DNA from: SHLQ01 sp964494395
Lineage (GTDB): Bacteria; Actinomycetota; Acidimicrobiia; Acidimicrobiales; SHLQ01
Direction: 5' to 3'
Length of the DNA: 29,761 nt
Assembly: GCA_964494395.1 (NCBI GenBank)
Contig: CAZBTI010000033.1
Location: 1 to 29,761, forward strand
In this document: positions 7,646 through 16,095 of the stretch, piece by piece
Numbering within the stretch: position 1 is the stretch's first letter
How the letters are laid out: each line of letters begins with the position of its first letter
Position numbers and translations under genes: made by a program
Notes under the pieces: generated by a model
Told to the model about the DNA's origin: nothing
What the model saw: the letters and a program-made list of their open reading frames with translations, nothing else
Database searches by the model: none

Positions 7646-8696
7646 GGCACCGAATTTCGACGGCTGGTCGTGTCCGCTTCCATTGCGAAGCCACGATCGG
7701 ATCGTGATCGGCCACGGCGGAGGTGGACTGCTCGGATCTGAACTCGTCGAGCATCTCTTTTTGCCCGCGTTCGGTGTCGAGGCAGACGCCGAGCTGAGAG
7801 ACTCCGCAGTCCTTGAGAACCCCGGCGACCGCCTCGCCTTCTCAACCGATAGCTACGTCGTGCGTCCGCTGTTCTTTGCGGGTGGCTCGATCGGCGACCT
7901 TGCCGTCAACGGCACCGTTAACGATGTGTCCATGTCTGGCGCACGTCCGCTTGCACTGAGCGCAGGCTTCATCCTCGAAGAAGGCCTCGAGATGGCGACC
8001 CTCGGCCGGGTAGCCGAGGATATGGGACGGGCCTCCAAGGCCGCTGGTGTGCAGATCGTCACCGGCGACACCAAGGTCGTCGATGCAGGCAGCGGCGATG
8101 GACTCTTTATCAACACTGCAGGCGTTGGGGTGATCCCCGAAGGTGTCGACATTCGACCGAGTAGGGCCACACCAGGCGATGTGATCATCGTCAGTGGCCC
8201 CATTGGTTTGCACGGAGTTGCCGTCATGTCGAAACGCGAAGGCCTCGAGTTCGGCACCGATATTCGTACAGACTCTGCGCCACTCAACGGCCTCGTGGAA
8301 GACATGATCGGCACTGGCGCCGATCTTCATGTGCTTCGTGACCCAACCCGCGGTGGCGTGGCGGCGAGCTTGTGTGAGATCGCGAAGACCGCCGATGTCG
8401 GCATTCAGTTCGAAGAGAACCTCATGCCCATCCCCGCCGAGGTAGCAGCGGCATGTTCCTTCCTCGGGCTCGATGCGATCAGCATCGCGAATGAAGGACG
8501 ACTTATCGCCGTCGTTTCCCCCGAGGACGTCGACGCGGTGATGACGGCGATGCACGCCAACGACCACGGCCGAGAAGCGTGTGTGATCGGCAACGTACGC
8601 GACGAACACCACGGCATCGTCACTGCCCGTACCGGGCTCGGGGCAACCCGAGTTGTCGACTTGCCACTGGGAGAGCAATTACCAAGGATCTGCTAA
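7623..8696 (+). CDS. hypE: Hydrogenase expression/formation protein HypE
   Basis: HypE (PurM/AIRS-like ATPase) dehydrates the C-terminal thiocarbamate received from HypF into thiocyanate, the CN donor. The sequence shows GHGGGGLLGSELVE, the STDSYVVRPLFFAGGSIGD nucleotide-binding strand, and ends in PRIC with the catalytic terminal cysteine, so the 3' end is complete. The start is taken as GTG 7623, preceded by GAAGGA at 7613-7618 and overlapping hypD by 23 bp; TTG 7638 is an alternative. Any start further upstream would be a shadow of hypD. This is the last gene of the operon: the next genes run on the other strand. Confidence 0.95.
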   Translation: MSRSALAEAPNFDGWSCPLPLRSHDRIVIGHGGGGLLGSELVEHLFLPAFGVEADAELRDSAVLENPGDRLAFSTDSYVVRPLFFAGGSIGDLAVNGTVNDVSMSGARPLALSAGFILEEGLEMATLGRVAEDMGRASKAAGVQIVTGDTKVVDAGSGDGLFINTAGVGVIPEGVDIRPSRATPGDVIIVSGPIGLHGVAVMSKREGLEFGTDIRTDSAPLNGLVEDMIGTGADLHVLRDPTRGGVAASLCEIAKTADVGIQFEENLMPIPAEVAAACSFLGLDAISIANEGRLIAVVSPEDVDAVMTAMHANDHGREACVIGNVRDEHHGIVTARTGLGATRVVDLPLGEQLPRIC

Positions 8697-8720
8697 CCCG
8701 GCTTTTGGTAGTAGGTGCGC

Positions 8721-9953
8721 CTACAACGTGGCGTCGAGGGCGCTGATGAGCTGATCGATCTCGGACTGAGTCGTGTAGTGCACGAAGCTGACGCGGAGCA
8801 CTCCTGGGTCTGCCGGGATCCCCATCGCCTCGATGACCCGAACGCCGTAGAAGTCTCCGGCGCTAGCCATGACCTTGTGGTCGACGAGCGCTTCGGCGAC
8901 CTCGTGTGGGTTCTTCTCCAAACGCATGGCGAGCGTTGGCACCTTGGTGGCTGGGTTGGTCGGGCCGAGGATGGTGATTCCGTCGTGGCCGTCCGCGAAA
9001 TCGAGGAGAGGCGCGAGCAGCTTCGTCTCGTACTCCCGGATCATGTCGTGGACACGTTGGCCTCGTTCGCTCGGTAGCGCACCATCGTCGAAGTGCGCTT
9101 CGTGGAGCGCATCGATGTAGTCGACGACGCCGTTCATCGCTGCCACTTGGGCGTGATCGGGGCCAGCTGGGGTGAGACGCTTGGTGGGGTACACGTTATT
9201 GAAGAAATGCCCCTGGTTCGGGAGCGAGTCGTTCACCGCTCGACGCACGGTCATCACGCCCTGATGCGGTCCCCACGTCTTGTACGCCGAGAACAGATAG
9301 ATATCGGCACCGAGCGCAGTCACGTCGGGCAGGCCGTGTGGCGCTGCTGACACGCCGTCGACGACGCTGACGATGTTCTGTGCCCGAAGGGTCGAGCAGA
9401 TGCTGGCGACCGGGTTCTGGTGGCCGATGATGTTCGAGCAGTGGGGGAACGCAACCAGCTTTGTCTTGTCGGTGATTAGCGCGTCGAGGTCTGCCGGGTC
9501 GAGCATTCCGGTTTCGGGGTCGACCTTCCATTCGTTGACCGTGATTCCGGTGTCGGCGAGTTTGCGCCAGAACCCCGTATTGGCCTCGTGGTCTTGGTTG
9601 GTCACGATGATCTCGTCGCCATCGGACCAGATCGAACGGAAGGCGTGAGCGAGCACGTAGGTGTTCTGTGTAGTCGATGGGCCGATGTGGACTTCATCGT
9701 TTCCGACGTTCATCAGCCCGGCGAGGCGAACCGTTGCGTCATCCATCTGGCGGCCACCCTCAGCAGATGCTGGGTACGGCGCGTAGGGCTGCACTTTGGT
9801 CTTGGTGTAGAACGCGTGCAGGCGATCGATCGTCTGACGGCATGCATACGAGCCACCGGCGTTCTCAAAGAACGCCCAGCCTGTAAGGCTCGGCTCTTCG
9901 AACGCTGGAAACTGCGACCGGACGAAGTCGATATTGAGCTCGGGAAGGCTCAT
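8721..9953 (-). CDS. Cysteine desulfurase-like PLP enzyme (VC1184-type)
   Basis: A 410-residue class V aminotransferase-fold protein. The PLP lysine is probably K225 in FSAYKTWGPHQG; the DHEAN segment (121-125) and VVDGVSAAPHG (Asp199) match the cofactor pocket of the SufS/NifS superfamily. The WGPH context and overall order fit the subgroup annotated as cysteine desulfurase-like protein, VC1184 type, whose substrate is not established. The start is the ATG at 9953 beginning MSLPELNIDF; the longer upstream frame overlaps the preceding gene. That ATG overlaps the preceding stop (ATGA), so it is coupled with the mycothiol-type enzyme. It converges on hypE, and I see no terminator in the 24 bp between them. 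Confidence 0.88.
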   Translation of the reverse strand: MSLPELNIDFVRSQFPAFEEPSLTGWAFFENAGGSYACRQTIDRLHAFYTKTKVQPYAPYPASAEGGRQMDDATVRLAGLMNVGNDEVHIGPSTTQNTYVLAHAFRSIWSDGDEIIVTNQDHEANTGFWRKLADTGITVNEWKVDPETGMLDPADLDALITDKTKLVAFPHCSNIIGHQNPVASICSTLRAQNIVSVVDGVSAAPHGLPDVTALGADIYLFSAYKTWGPHQGVMTVRRAVNDSLPNQGHFFNNVYPTKRLTPAGPDHAQVAAMNGVVDYIDALHEAHFDDGALPSERGQRVHDMIREYETKLLAPLLDFADGHDGITILGPTNPATKVPTLAMRLEKNPHEVAEALVDHKVMASAGDFYGVRVIEAMGIPADPGVLRVSFVHYTTQSEIDQLISALDATL

Positions 9954-10675
9954 GGACAGAGTTCGCGCCAAGTGTCGGCGACGCTCGCGTCGCCCAAGAT
10001 TTCGACGTCGCCGCCATCGCGTCCCCACATCCAGAGCAAGAGTGCCTGTGCTGCGCCTCGTGCTGCGGCATCGCCCTTGGCGTGCTCTCGGGTGACGGTG
10101 AAGTCAGGTCCGTCGGTGCCAACGAGGAGCCACTCGCCTTCGACGTCGGTGCAGTGCACGTGCAGCGAGGTTGCGGGGTATTCACGGTTAGGGCGGCCAC
10201 CGGAGAAGCGCAAGCCCACCTCGGTGTATTCGTCGATGCATTCCGACGCAAGCGCAGGGGCAATGGGGTTCGTTGAACCGGCAGCGGTCTCGGCATCCCA
10301 ACGGTGGACGACCGTCTCGGCCACCATCCGCCGCTGCCAGAAGCCAGCGGTCTGATTGTTCGCAGCAAAGGTCCACGCTGGTGCTGCGGGGTCGGCCATC
10401 TCGAAGACTTCGAGCATCGTGGCCCGAACGCTGGCGGCCCATTCGATCAGCTTGGACTCGTCTTCGGGCTTCTCGGTGGCGGGCGCGGCGTTCTCGCCGG
10501 CCGCCTTCACGTTCGCTGTGGCGAGGCCCCAAACGAATGCTTGGTGGCCAACGAGTTCGGCCATAGTCCACTCGCCACAGTTCTTTACGGGCGAATCGAG
10601 GGATACGGCAGCAGCAGCGGTGAGTAGCGCTTCGCTCTCTGCGGCCAGGGCTTCGAGGTAGTCAGCTTTGTTCAT
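9950..10675 (-). CDS. Maleylpyruvate isomerase family, mycothiol-dependent-type enzyme
   Basis: A 241-residue protein with an N-terminal DinB-like four-helix part (EWTMAELVGHQAFVWGLA, then MVAETVVHRWDAE), whose histidines at these positions are the usual metal ligands of the MDMPI_N fold. It also has a C-terminal domain rich in strands (LHVHCTDVEGEWLL, then a helix AAARGAAQALLLWMWGR) typical of this actinobacterial family. Members are thiol-dependent isomerases or transferases using mycothiol; the substrate cannot be told. It precedes the cysteine-desulfurase-like gene in one transcript with an ATGA overlap. No clear Shine-Dalgarno precedes the ATG at 10675. Confidence 0.85.
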   Translation of the reverse strand: MNKADYLEALAAESEALLTAAAAVSLDSPVKNCGEWTMAELVGHQAFVWGLATANVKAAGENAAPATEKPEDESKLIEWAASVRATMLEVFEMADPAAPAWTFAANNQTAGFWQRRMVAETVVHRWDAETAAGSTNPIAPALASECIDEYTEVGLRFSGGRPNREYPATSLHVHCTDVEGEWLLVGTDGPDFTVTREHAKGDAAARGAAQALLLWMWGRDGGDVEILGDASVADTWRELCP

Positions 10676-10754
10676 AGGCAGAACCTAGCCGTGCTCTCCG
10701 TCGCCCGACACAGCCAGCGCCCCGTACAAACAAGCCCTAACCATAAATCTCGAA

Positions 10755-10887
10755 GGTTAACGCCGGGGTCAGACCCTCACATTTACCTTCGGCCCGCTGA
10801 GCGTTGAGCATTCAACGGTTTATGAGGAGGGCGATCTGGAAGGCGGGGTTTGATGGTCAACGGTAGGGTCTGACCCCGGGGTTGACC
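10755..10887. repeat. Inverted pair of GGGGTCAGACCC-type palindromic repeats
   Basis: CCGGGGTCAGACCCT at 10763-10777 and its exact reverse complement at 10865-10879 form a 15-bp inverted repeat. Including flanks (10755-10777 against 10865-10887), 21 of 23 positions match, separated by 87 bp. The right copy is itself a hairpin, with GGTCAAC at 10855-10861 pairing with GTTGACC at 10881-10887. Motifs of this GGGGTCAGACCC kind are commonly seen as scattered REP-like elements near IS200/REP-associated transposases. No transposase is present here, so it would be a non-autonomous or relict copy (inference). Confidence 0.75.
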
Positions 10888-11716
10888 ATGGCCAGGTGGC
10901 GGGAACTACCACTGACCGAGTGTTTTCGACGTTGGGCTCGGCTTCACTGCGAACGCTGAGCATCAGGGGGTGGTTTGGTCCATCGGCTTCTGTGTTGAAG
11001 TGATTTCTGAGGTGGTCGGCGAGCTGGTCGAACGTCATCACTGGTGGGCTTAGCTGCGGGGCGAGCCAGTGGGGCTTGGTCACGATCGAGAACTGGTCGC
11101 CCGCCGCTTCGAGCGTTTCGAGCTCGTTGGCGTAACACCAGTGGCCTTGCTGGTGGTCTGGTGCGAGTCGGTTGGGTGTGGTCTCGGGGCGGGAGTTATC
11201 GCGGTAGAAGATCATCCCTCGAATGAAACCTTCTCGTTCGCTGATGTCGTCGATGCGGCCCTCGCTTGCTTTGAGTTGCTTGTCGAACAGTTTGGTGACT
11301 TTCGCTTCGAAATTGTCTCGAGCGTTGGGGCCCGGGTATTCGCTCGGTTCGGCCCCGGGTACGTAGAGGAAGAACTTGACCGATGCTTCGGCGTGGACGA
11401 GGGTGTCGGCTTCGTTGCGGTAGAGGAAGTCGATCTCGCCGACGGTGATCTTGCCTTCTTTCAGTTGCATCCCCGTTGCCACGACCTCGACCTTGCGCAC
11501 GTGCAGGAGCCAATAGGAAACGAGCTGTTCGAAGTAGCGACCCACCCGGTGGACATCGGGTTGTTCGTCGAGAAAGGCCGACAAGTGCTCACCGTCGATG
11601 TCATCAGATGAGATCGGTTCGGCCTGAGCAACGTCGGAGCCGTCGACGAGCGAGGGTGAGTTGATGGCCCAAAGCAGATCCTTTACGGCCTGCGCTTTTG
11701 CGTCGAGGGAACTCAC
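10820..11716 (-). CDS. DUF1853 family protein with altered C-terminus
   Basis: A 298-residue protein with VGRYFEQLVSYWLLH, GEIDFLYRN and LVHAEASVKFFLYV, the conserved blocks of DUF1853. The E-x-D ... E-x3-K arrangement recalls a PD-(D/E)XK nuclease-like core, but activity is not established. The start is GTG 11716, overlapping the trhO stop as GTGA. The last roughly 25 codons (TWPWSTPGSDPTVDHQTPP onward) run through the GGGGTCAGACCC-type repeat and read as low-complexity Pro/Ser/Thr sequence, so the native 3' end has probably been replaced by the repeat. The main domain looks intact. Confidence 0.8.
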   Translation of the reverse strand: MSSLDAKAQAVKDLLWAINSPSLVDGSDVAQAEPISSDDIDGEHLSAFLDEQPDVHRVGRYFEQLVSYWLLHVRKVEVVATGMQLKEGKITVGEIDFLYRNEADTLVHAEASVKFFLYVPGAEPSEYPGPNARDNFEAKVTKLFDKQLKASEGRIDDISEREGFIRGMIFYRDNSRPETTPNRLAPDHQQGHWCYANELETLEAAGDQFSIVTKPHWLAPQLSPPVMTFDQLADHLRNHFNTEADGPNHPLMLSVRSEAEPNVENTRSVVVPATWPWSTPGSDPTVDHQTPPSRSPSS

Positions 11717-12645
11717 GCGTCCGGTGCGAGGTGGAGGGTTCCGCGCTCCATTGCGAGCATGACTTGCCGGTGGCGTTCTCGGAGTCGTTGGGCGCGGTCT
11801 TCATCGACCGTGTCAATGCAGGCGCTGCAACTCACGCCCTCTTCGTAGCCCTCGGTCTGGCGGTCGTCATGGGTGAGGGCCTTTCGACAGCCTCTGCACA
11901 ACGTGTAGTCGCCTGGTTGTAGGTCGTGATCGACGGTGACTCGTTCGTCGAAGACTAAACACTCGCCATGCCACAGGGACTCGGAAAGGTCGACGTCTTC
12001 TAGGTACTGCAATATGCCGCCCCGTAGATGCATGACCTCGGCGAAGCCTTGGTCGAGCATGTACGACGAGGCCTTCTCACAACGGATGCCTCCGGTGCAG
12101 AACATGGCGACTTTCGGCGTCTCGTTCGGGTCGAGGGTTTGCACGTAGTCGGCAAACTCGGTGAACGATTCGGTGTTGGGGTCGACCGCATTCTCGAACG
12201 AACCAATTGAGACCTCTTCGCGGTTACGCGTGTCGATGACGAGCACGTCGGGGTCGGAGATGACGTCGTTCCAGTCGTGCGGTTCGACGTAAGTCCCAAC
12301 GGTGGTGGTGGGGTCGACCGGTTGGCGGAACGTCACGATCTCCTTTTTGAGACGCACTTTCATGCGCCGGAACGCAAGATCGGGGCTGTACGACTCTTTG
12401 ACTTCGAGGTCAGAGAAGCGCTCGTCGGACCGCAACCATGAGAACACCTCGTCGGTAGCCGCCCTGTTTGCGGCCACCGTGCCATTGATGCCCTCGGAAG
12501 CCAGCAGGATCGACCCTCGCATATCAGCCCGATCGCAAACATCGAGCAGAGGATCACGAAACTCGACAAAGTCAGGCAACTGCACAAACTTATAGAACGT
12601 CGTAATGACGAAGCCGTCGACGTCATGCTGGTCCAAAGTACGCAC
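11713..12645 (-). CDS. trhO: tRNA uridine(34) hydroxylase TrhO (rhodanese-domain, YceA)
   Basis: TrhO hydroxylates the wobble uridine of some tRNAs to 5-hydroxyuridine using O2. The N-terminal part has the family FYKFVQL and ILLASEGINGTVAA motifs. The rhodanese domain (about residues 120-225) carries the active-site loop FCTGGIRCEKA with its cysteine. The C-terminal part has CRGCRKAL and CSACID, a four-cysteine, zinc-ribbon-like set. At 310 residues the length is normal. The start is uncertain: GTG 12645 gives about 12 residues before the conserved FVITTFYKF block and has no strong ribosome-binding site. Its stop overlaps the DUF1853 start (GTGA). Confidence 0.93.
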   Translation of the reverse strand: MRTLDQHDVDGFVITTFYKFVQLPDFVEFRDPLLDVCDRADMRGSILLASEGINGTVAANRAATDEVFSWLRSDERFSDLEVKESYSPDLAFRRMKVRLKKEIVTFRQPVDPTTTVGTYVEPHDWNDVISDPDVLVIDTRNREEVSIGSFENAVDPNTESFTEFADYVQTLDPNETPKVAMFCTGGIRCEKASSYMLDQGFAEVMHLRGGILQYLEDVDLSESLWHGECLVFDERVTVDHDLQPGDYTLCRGCRKALTHDDRQTEGYEEGVSCSACIDTVDEDRAQRLRERHRQVMLAMERGTLHLAPDA

Positions 12646-12913
12646 ACATCCAGAATAACGAAAACAAGCTCTCGCCCGTCCGTAGTTTGCACAGGTCCGT
12701 CAGGACCGAAGCAATACCGCCTCCGGCGCCCAGGCTGCGTGCCGCTTGAACGCTCCCCGAAGGGGAGAGTGATGAGGTCAACCGAACACGAAAACAGGCT
12801 GGCGTGGACCCCCCGGACCACACCAGCCTGTTCGAATGCCAACCACCGCAAGGTGGTCGACTTAACTCGCCAACCCCCCAAAGGCGGCGAGAGAATGGGA
12901 CGTAAGATTAGCG
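12646..12913. other. Hairpin-rich intergenic region between trhO and coxM
   Basis: These 268 bp hold no convincing gene. They contain several short perfect hairpins: GGTCC/GGACC around 12692-12705, CTCCCC/GGGGAG at 12753-12767, the large terminator hairpin at 12793-12832, and CTCGCC/GGCGAG at about 12867-12893. The trhO promoter must lie at the left end, but no clear box is visible. A small RNA is possible, but I could not fold it into a known family. Confidence 0.5.
12791..12832 (-). terminator. Rho-independent-type terminator of the cox operon
   Basis: AACAGGCTGGCGTGG (12793-12807) pairs with CCACACCAGCCTGTT (12818-12832) in a 15-bp stem with a single mismatch that becomes a G-U pair in the minus-strand RNA. 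On that strand the stem is followed by a run of four U (12794-12791). It lies 82 bp downstream of the coxM stop, as expected for the end of coxS-L-M. Confidence 0.7.
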
Positions 12914-13729
12914 CTAATTACCGGCAGCCTCCAAAGCACGCTTGGTCAGCACCTGAGCGAGATGCGTGCGATATGCAGCATCGGCGTTCAAGTCCTCAGG
13001 AGGAGCCGTGCCGTCAGCTGCCATTGCAGCAGCGTCAGCCGCCGATGCTCCGTCGGCTAGCGCAGCTTCGGTCGCGCCCGCCCGCAATGGGGTTGAACCC
13101 ATGTTGACGAGAGCGACACCCTTGCCGTCATCAGCGACAGCTACCCCGACGATTGCCCAGTCTTGGGCACGACGGTTGAACTTCTGATAGTTCCAGCCAC
13201 CGGTATCGGCGGGTACGCGAATCTCGGTGATCATCTCGTCGGGCGCAAGCGCTGACTCGAAGTAGCTGGTGAAGAAGTCGGTCGCTGCGATCTCGCGCGT
13301 GCCGTTGGGACCTTGGGCCACGATCGTCCCGCCGAGCGCGAGCACTGCAGCAGGAAGATCCGACGCCGAGTCGGCGTGTGCCATCGTGCCGCCGAGGGTG
13401 CCGCGGTGACGTACCGCGGGACCTCCAACGAGCGATGCAACGTGAGCGAGAATCGGACAGGCCTCGGCCAGCAATTCGCTGGTCTCGAGATCTTTGTGCT
13501 TGGTCATTGCGCCGATGGCGATGTGGCCATTGCTCCGGTTGATGTAGCTCAGGTCGTCGAGACGACCAACATCGATGAGTTGAGTCGGCGTCGCCAACCG
13601 GTACTTCATCATTGGGATGAGCGAGTGCCCACCCGCGAGCAGCTTGGATTCATCGCCGTACTCGCCGAGCAGTTGAATTGCGTGTTCGGCGTTCTCTGCC
13701 ACCGTGTAATCAAATGCTGCAGGAATCAT
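12914..13729 (-). CDS. coxM: CO dehydrogenase-like FAD subunit CoxM
   Basis: The medium subunit of a xanthine-oxidase-family molybdenum hydroxylase binds FAD and passes electrons from the CoxS clusters to an acceptor. The 271 residues show the FAD-binding signatures KLLAGGHSLIPMMKYRLA and, later, VGGPAVRHRGTLGGTMAHAD, plus EMITEIRVP. ATG 13729 (MIPAAFDYTV) follows an AGGAGGT box and overlaps the coxL stop by 4 bp. Slightly shorter than many CoxM proteins but complete. Substrate specificity follows that of CoxL. Confidence 0.93.
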   Translation of the reverse strand: MIPAAFDYTVAENAEHAIQLLGEYGDESKLLAGGHSLIPMMKYRLATPTQLIDVGRLDDLSYINRSNGHIAIGAMTKHKDLETSELLAEACPILAHVASLVGGPAVRHRGTLGGTMAHADSASDLPAAVLALGGTIVAQGPNGTREIAATDFFTSYFESALAPDEMITEIRVPADTGGWNYQKFNRRAQDWAIVGVAVADDGKGVALVNMGSTPLRAGATEAALADGASAADAAAMAADGTAPPEDLNADAAYRTHLAQVLTKRALEAAGN

Positions 13730-16095
13730 GCTGCACCTCCTGAACTGTTGATTGCTTCCCACACTCTTTTCGGTGTGGCCGGCATATCCATGTCCTTCAC
13801 GCCATATGGCGACAGTGCGTCAACTACGGCGTTCATGACCGCTGCAGCCGACCCGATCGTTCCGGCTTCGCCCGCACCCTTTACCCCGAGAGGGTTCGTG
13901 GTCGATGGGGTGACCGTGAAGTCGAGTTGCATGTTCGGAACTTCCATTGCCGAAGGCACGAGGTAGTCCATGAACGATGGGTTGTTGATGTTGGCATCTT
14001 CGTCGTAGATGGCTTCTTCGAACAGTGCTTGGGCAACACCTTGAACAATGCCGCCGTGCAACTGGCCTTCCACGATCATCGGGTTGACCTGATGACCACA
14101 ATCGTCGACAGCTACGTAGTCGAGCAGTTCGACGCCACCGGTATCGGTGTCGATCTCGACAACAGCCACGTGCGTCCCGAAGGGGAACGCAAAGTTTGGC
14201 GGATCGAAGCTGACCTGTTCGTTCAGGTTTGGTTCCATGCCATCGGGTAGGTCGTGTGCGGCAAAAGCCGCAAAGCCCAACTCTTGGATGTGCACCGATT
14301 TCGCCGGCGTTCCCGCAACCGAGAAGGCACCAGCTTCGAACTGGACATCTTCGGGAGCTGCCTCGAACTGATGGGCTGCGATGAGCTTGGCTTTCTCGAT
14401 CACCTTGTCGGCCGCCATCGCAATTGCGACGCCGCCAACGGCGAGTGAACGAGAGCCGTAGGTGTCGAGTCCGAGCGGGCTCTTGGCCGTATCGGAGTGC
14501 AAGACCTCAACATCGTTCGGGTCGACTCCCATCTTGTCGGCGATGATCATCGACCATGCTGTCTCGTGGCCTTGACCGTGTGGTGTCGAACCCGAGACCA
14601 CTTCGATCTTGCCCGTTGGCAGCATGCGGACGGTTGCGTGTTCCCAACCGCCAGCGCCGTAGTTGAGTCCACCGAGCGCACGTGATGGTGCAAGGCCACA
14701 GATCTCGACGTATGAGCACATGCCCATGCCGAGTTGCTTTGCCTCGCCAGCATCGCGGCGACGGGCCTGTTCGGCACGAAGCTCGTCCATCTTGACCATC
14801 TCCAGCGCCTTGTCATGGGCGGGGCGGTAGTGGCCCGAGTCGAAGACGAGCGTGGACGCTGCCTCGTGGTTCTCGAATGCTTCGCCACCGTTGATGTAGT
14901 TGCGTGCCCGAATCTCTTCAGGGGTAATCCCAACCTCGGCTGCCAGCATGTCCATGATGCGCTCGATGGCGTAACTGGCTTCTGGCCGGCCGGCGCCACG
15001 GTAGGCGTCGGTCGGGGTCATGTTGGTGAAGTGGCCATCGCAAGTGAACGCGAGGTTCGGGATGTCGTAGACCCCGGTGTAGAGGAAGCTGCCAAGAAGC
15101 GGAACACCTGGGGTGATCAGCATCATGTAGGCGCCCATGTCGGCATCGATGTGCACTCGAACCGAACTGATCTTGCCGTTCTCGTCGGCGGCTACTTCCA
15201 TGTGTTGGATTTGGCCTCGACCTTGGTGTGAAGAACCAGCTGACTCGGTGCGGGTTTCGGTCCAACGCACGGGTACGCCGAGGTGGTTCGCCAAGGTGAC
15301 CGACAGAATTGCGTCTGGGTCGACGTTGAGCTTGCCGCCGAATCCGCCGCCAACTGCGGGAGCGATGACTCGGATGCTGCTCTCTGGGATACCGGTCGTG
15401 GCTGCGATCATGACCTTCAAGATGTGCGGCACTTGAGTTGCCGAGTAGAAGGTGATGTCGCCGCCCGCAGGCGATGGGATTGCGAGGCAACCCCGTGGCT
15501 CCATTGGTGATGGGATCATGCGCTGCTGGACGAACTTTGCCTTGACGGTGTGAGCAGCTTCAGCGAATGCCTTCTCGGTGCCCTCTGGATCCGGCACCAG
15601 TGGCCAGTGGAAGGCCTTGTTGGTTCCGAGGTCGGAGTGCGCCATGACGCTGTCTTCGACCGCGGCTTCAAGTGAGCCAACTGCCGGAAGCGCCTCGTAG
15701 TCGACTACGACTTTCTCGGCTGCATCTGCTGCGCCATAGCGGTCACTGCACAACACGACGGCAACGATGTCACCCACATGCTTTGCTTCGGCTACCGCAA
15801 CCGGGTTGTGTGGCGGGTTGACCATGTCTTCGGTGACCGGCCACGCACACGGCAGTGGAGCGAGCCAAAGGCCCATCTCTGCGAGCTGCGCGCCCGTGTA
15901 AACCGCAGTGACACCAGGCATTGCTTCTGCTTCAGAAGTGTCGATGCTGTTGATCATTGCGTGGCCCATGGTCGAGCGGACCATGCCCATCCAAAGTTCG
16001 CCTGGAGCATGGATGTCATCGATGAACTTGTTTTCACCAACGAGCAGAGCCGGGTCTTCTTTGCGGAGCATCTTTGTGCCCATCACTGCACTCAT
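13726..16095 (-). CDS. coxL: CO dehydrogenase-like molybdopterin subunit CoxL, form II motif
   Basis: The 789-residue catalytic subunit of a molybdenum hydroxylase. VGGGFGGK (248-255) contacts the molybdopterin cofactor. AYRGAGR (364-370) is the active-site loop that marks form II (BMS-type) proteins, in contrast to AYxCSFR of genuine form I CO dehydrogenases. GVKGAGEAG near the C-terminus carries the catalytic glutamate. CO oxidation by form II is debated, so the real substrate may be another aldehyde, heterocycle or aromatic. The start at ATG 16095 overlaps the coxS stop (ATGA) behind a GGAGGT box, and the end overlaps coxM. Gene order S-L-M is usual for form II. Confidence 0.94.
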   Translation of the reverse strand: MSAVMGTKMLRKEDPALLVGENKFIDDIHAPGELWMGMVRSTMGHAMINSIDTSEAEAMPGVTAVYTGAQLAEMGLWLAPLPCAWPVTEDMVNPPHNPVAVAEAKHVGDIVAVVLCSDRYGAADAAEKVVVDYEALPAVGSLEAAVEDSVMAHSDLGTNKAFHWPLVPDPEGTEKAFAEAAHTVKAKFVQQRMIPSPMEPRGCLAIPSPAGGDITFYSATQVPHILKVMIAATTGIPESSIRVIAPAVGGGFGGKLNVDPDAILSVTLANHLGVPVRWTETRTESAGSSHQGRGQIQHMEVAADENGKISSVRVHIDADMGAYMMLITPGVPLLGSFLYTGVYDIPNLAFTCDGHFTNMTPTDAYRGAGRPEASYAIERIMDMLAAEVGITPEEIRARNYINGGEAFENHEAASTLVFDSGHYRPAHDKALEMVKMDELRAEQARRRDAGEAKQLGMGMCSYVEICGLAPSRALGGLNYGAGGWEHATVRMLPTGKIEVVSGSTPHGQGHETAWSMIIADKMGVDPNDVEVLHSDTAKSPLGLDTYGSRSLAVGGVAIAMAADKVIEKAKLIAAHQFEAAPEDVQFEAGAFSVAGTPAKSVHIQELGFAAFAAHDLPDGMEPNLNEQVSFDPPNFAFPFGTHVAVVEIDTDTGGVELLDYVAVDDCGHQVNPMIVEGQLHGGIVQGVAQALFEEAIYDEDANINNPSFMDYLVPSAMEVPNMQLDFTVTPSTTNPLGVKGAGEAGTIGSAAAVMNAVVDALSPYGVKDMDMPATPKRVWEAINSSGGAA

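Noticed and set aside
12685..12720. Stretch resembling the apical part of a bacterial SRP RNA (GTCAGGACCGAAG).
   Set aside because: The conserved GGAA tetraloop and the AGCAGCC strand are missing, and the stem that should flank them does not pair properly.
12830..12840. TTCGAAT considered as a tRNA T-loop.
   Set aside because: The flanking bases do not form a T-stem and no acceptor or anticodon arms are present.
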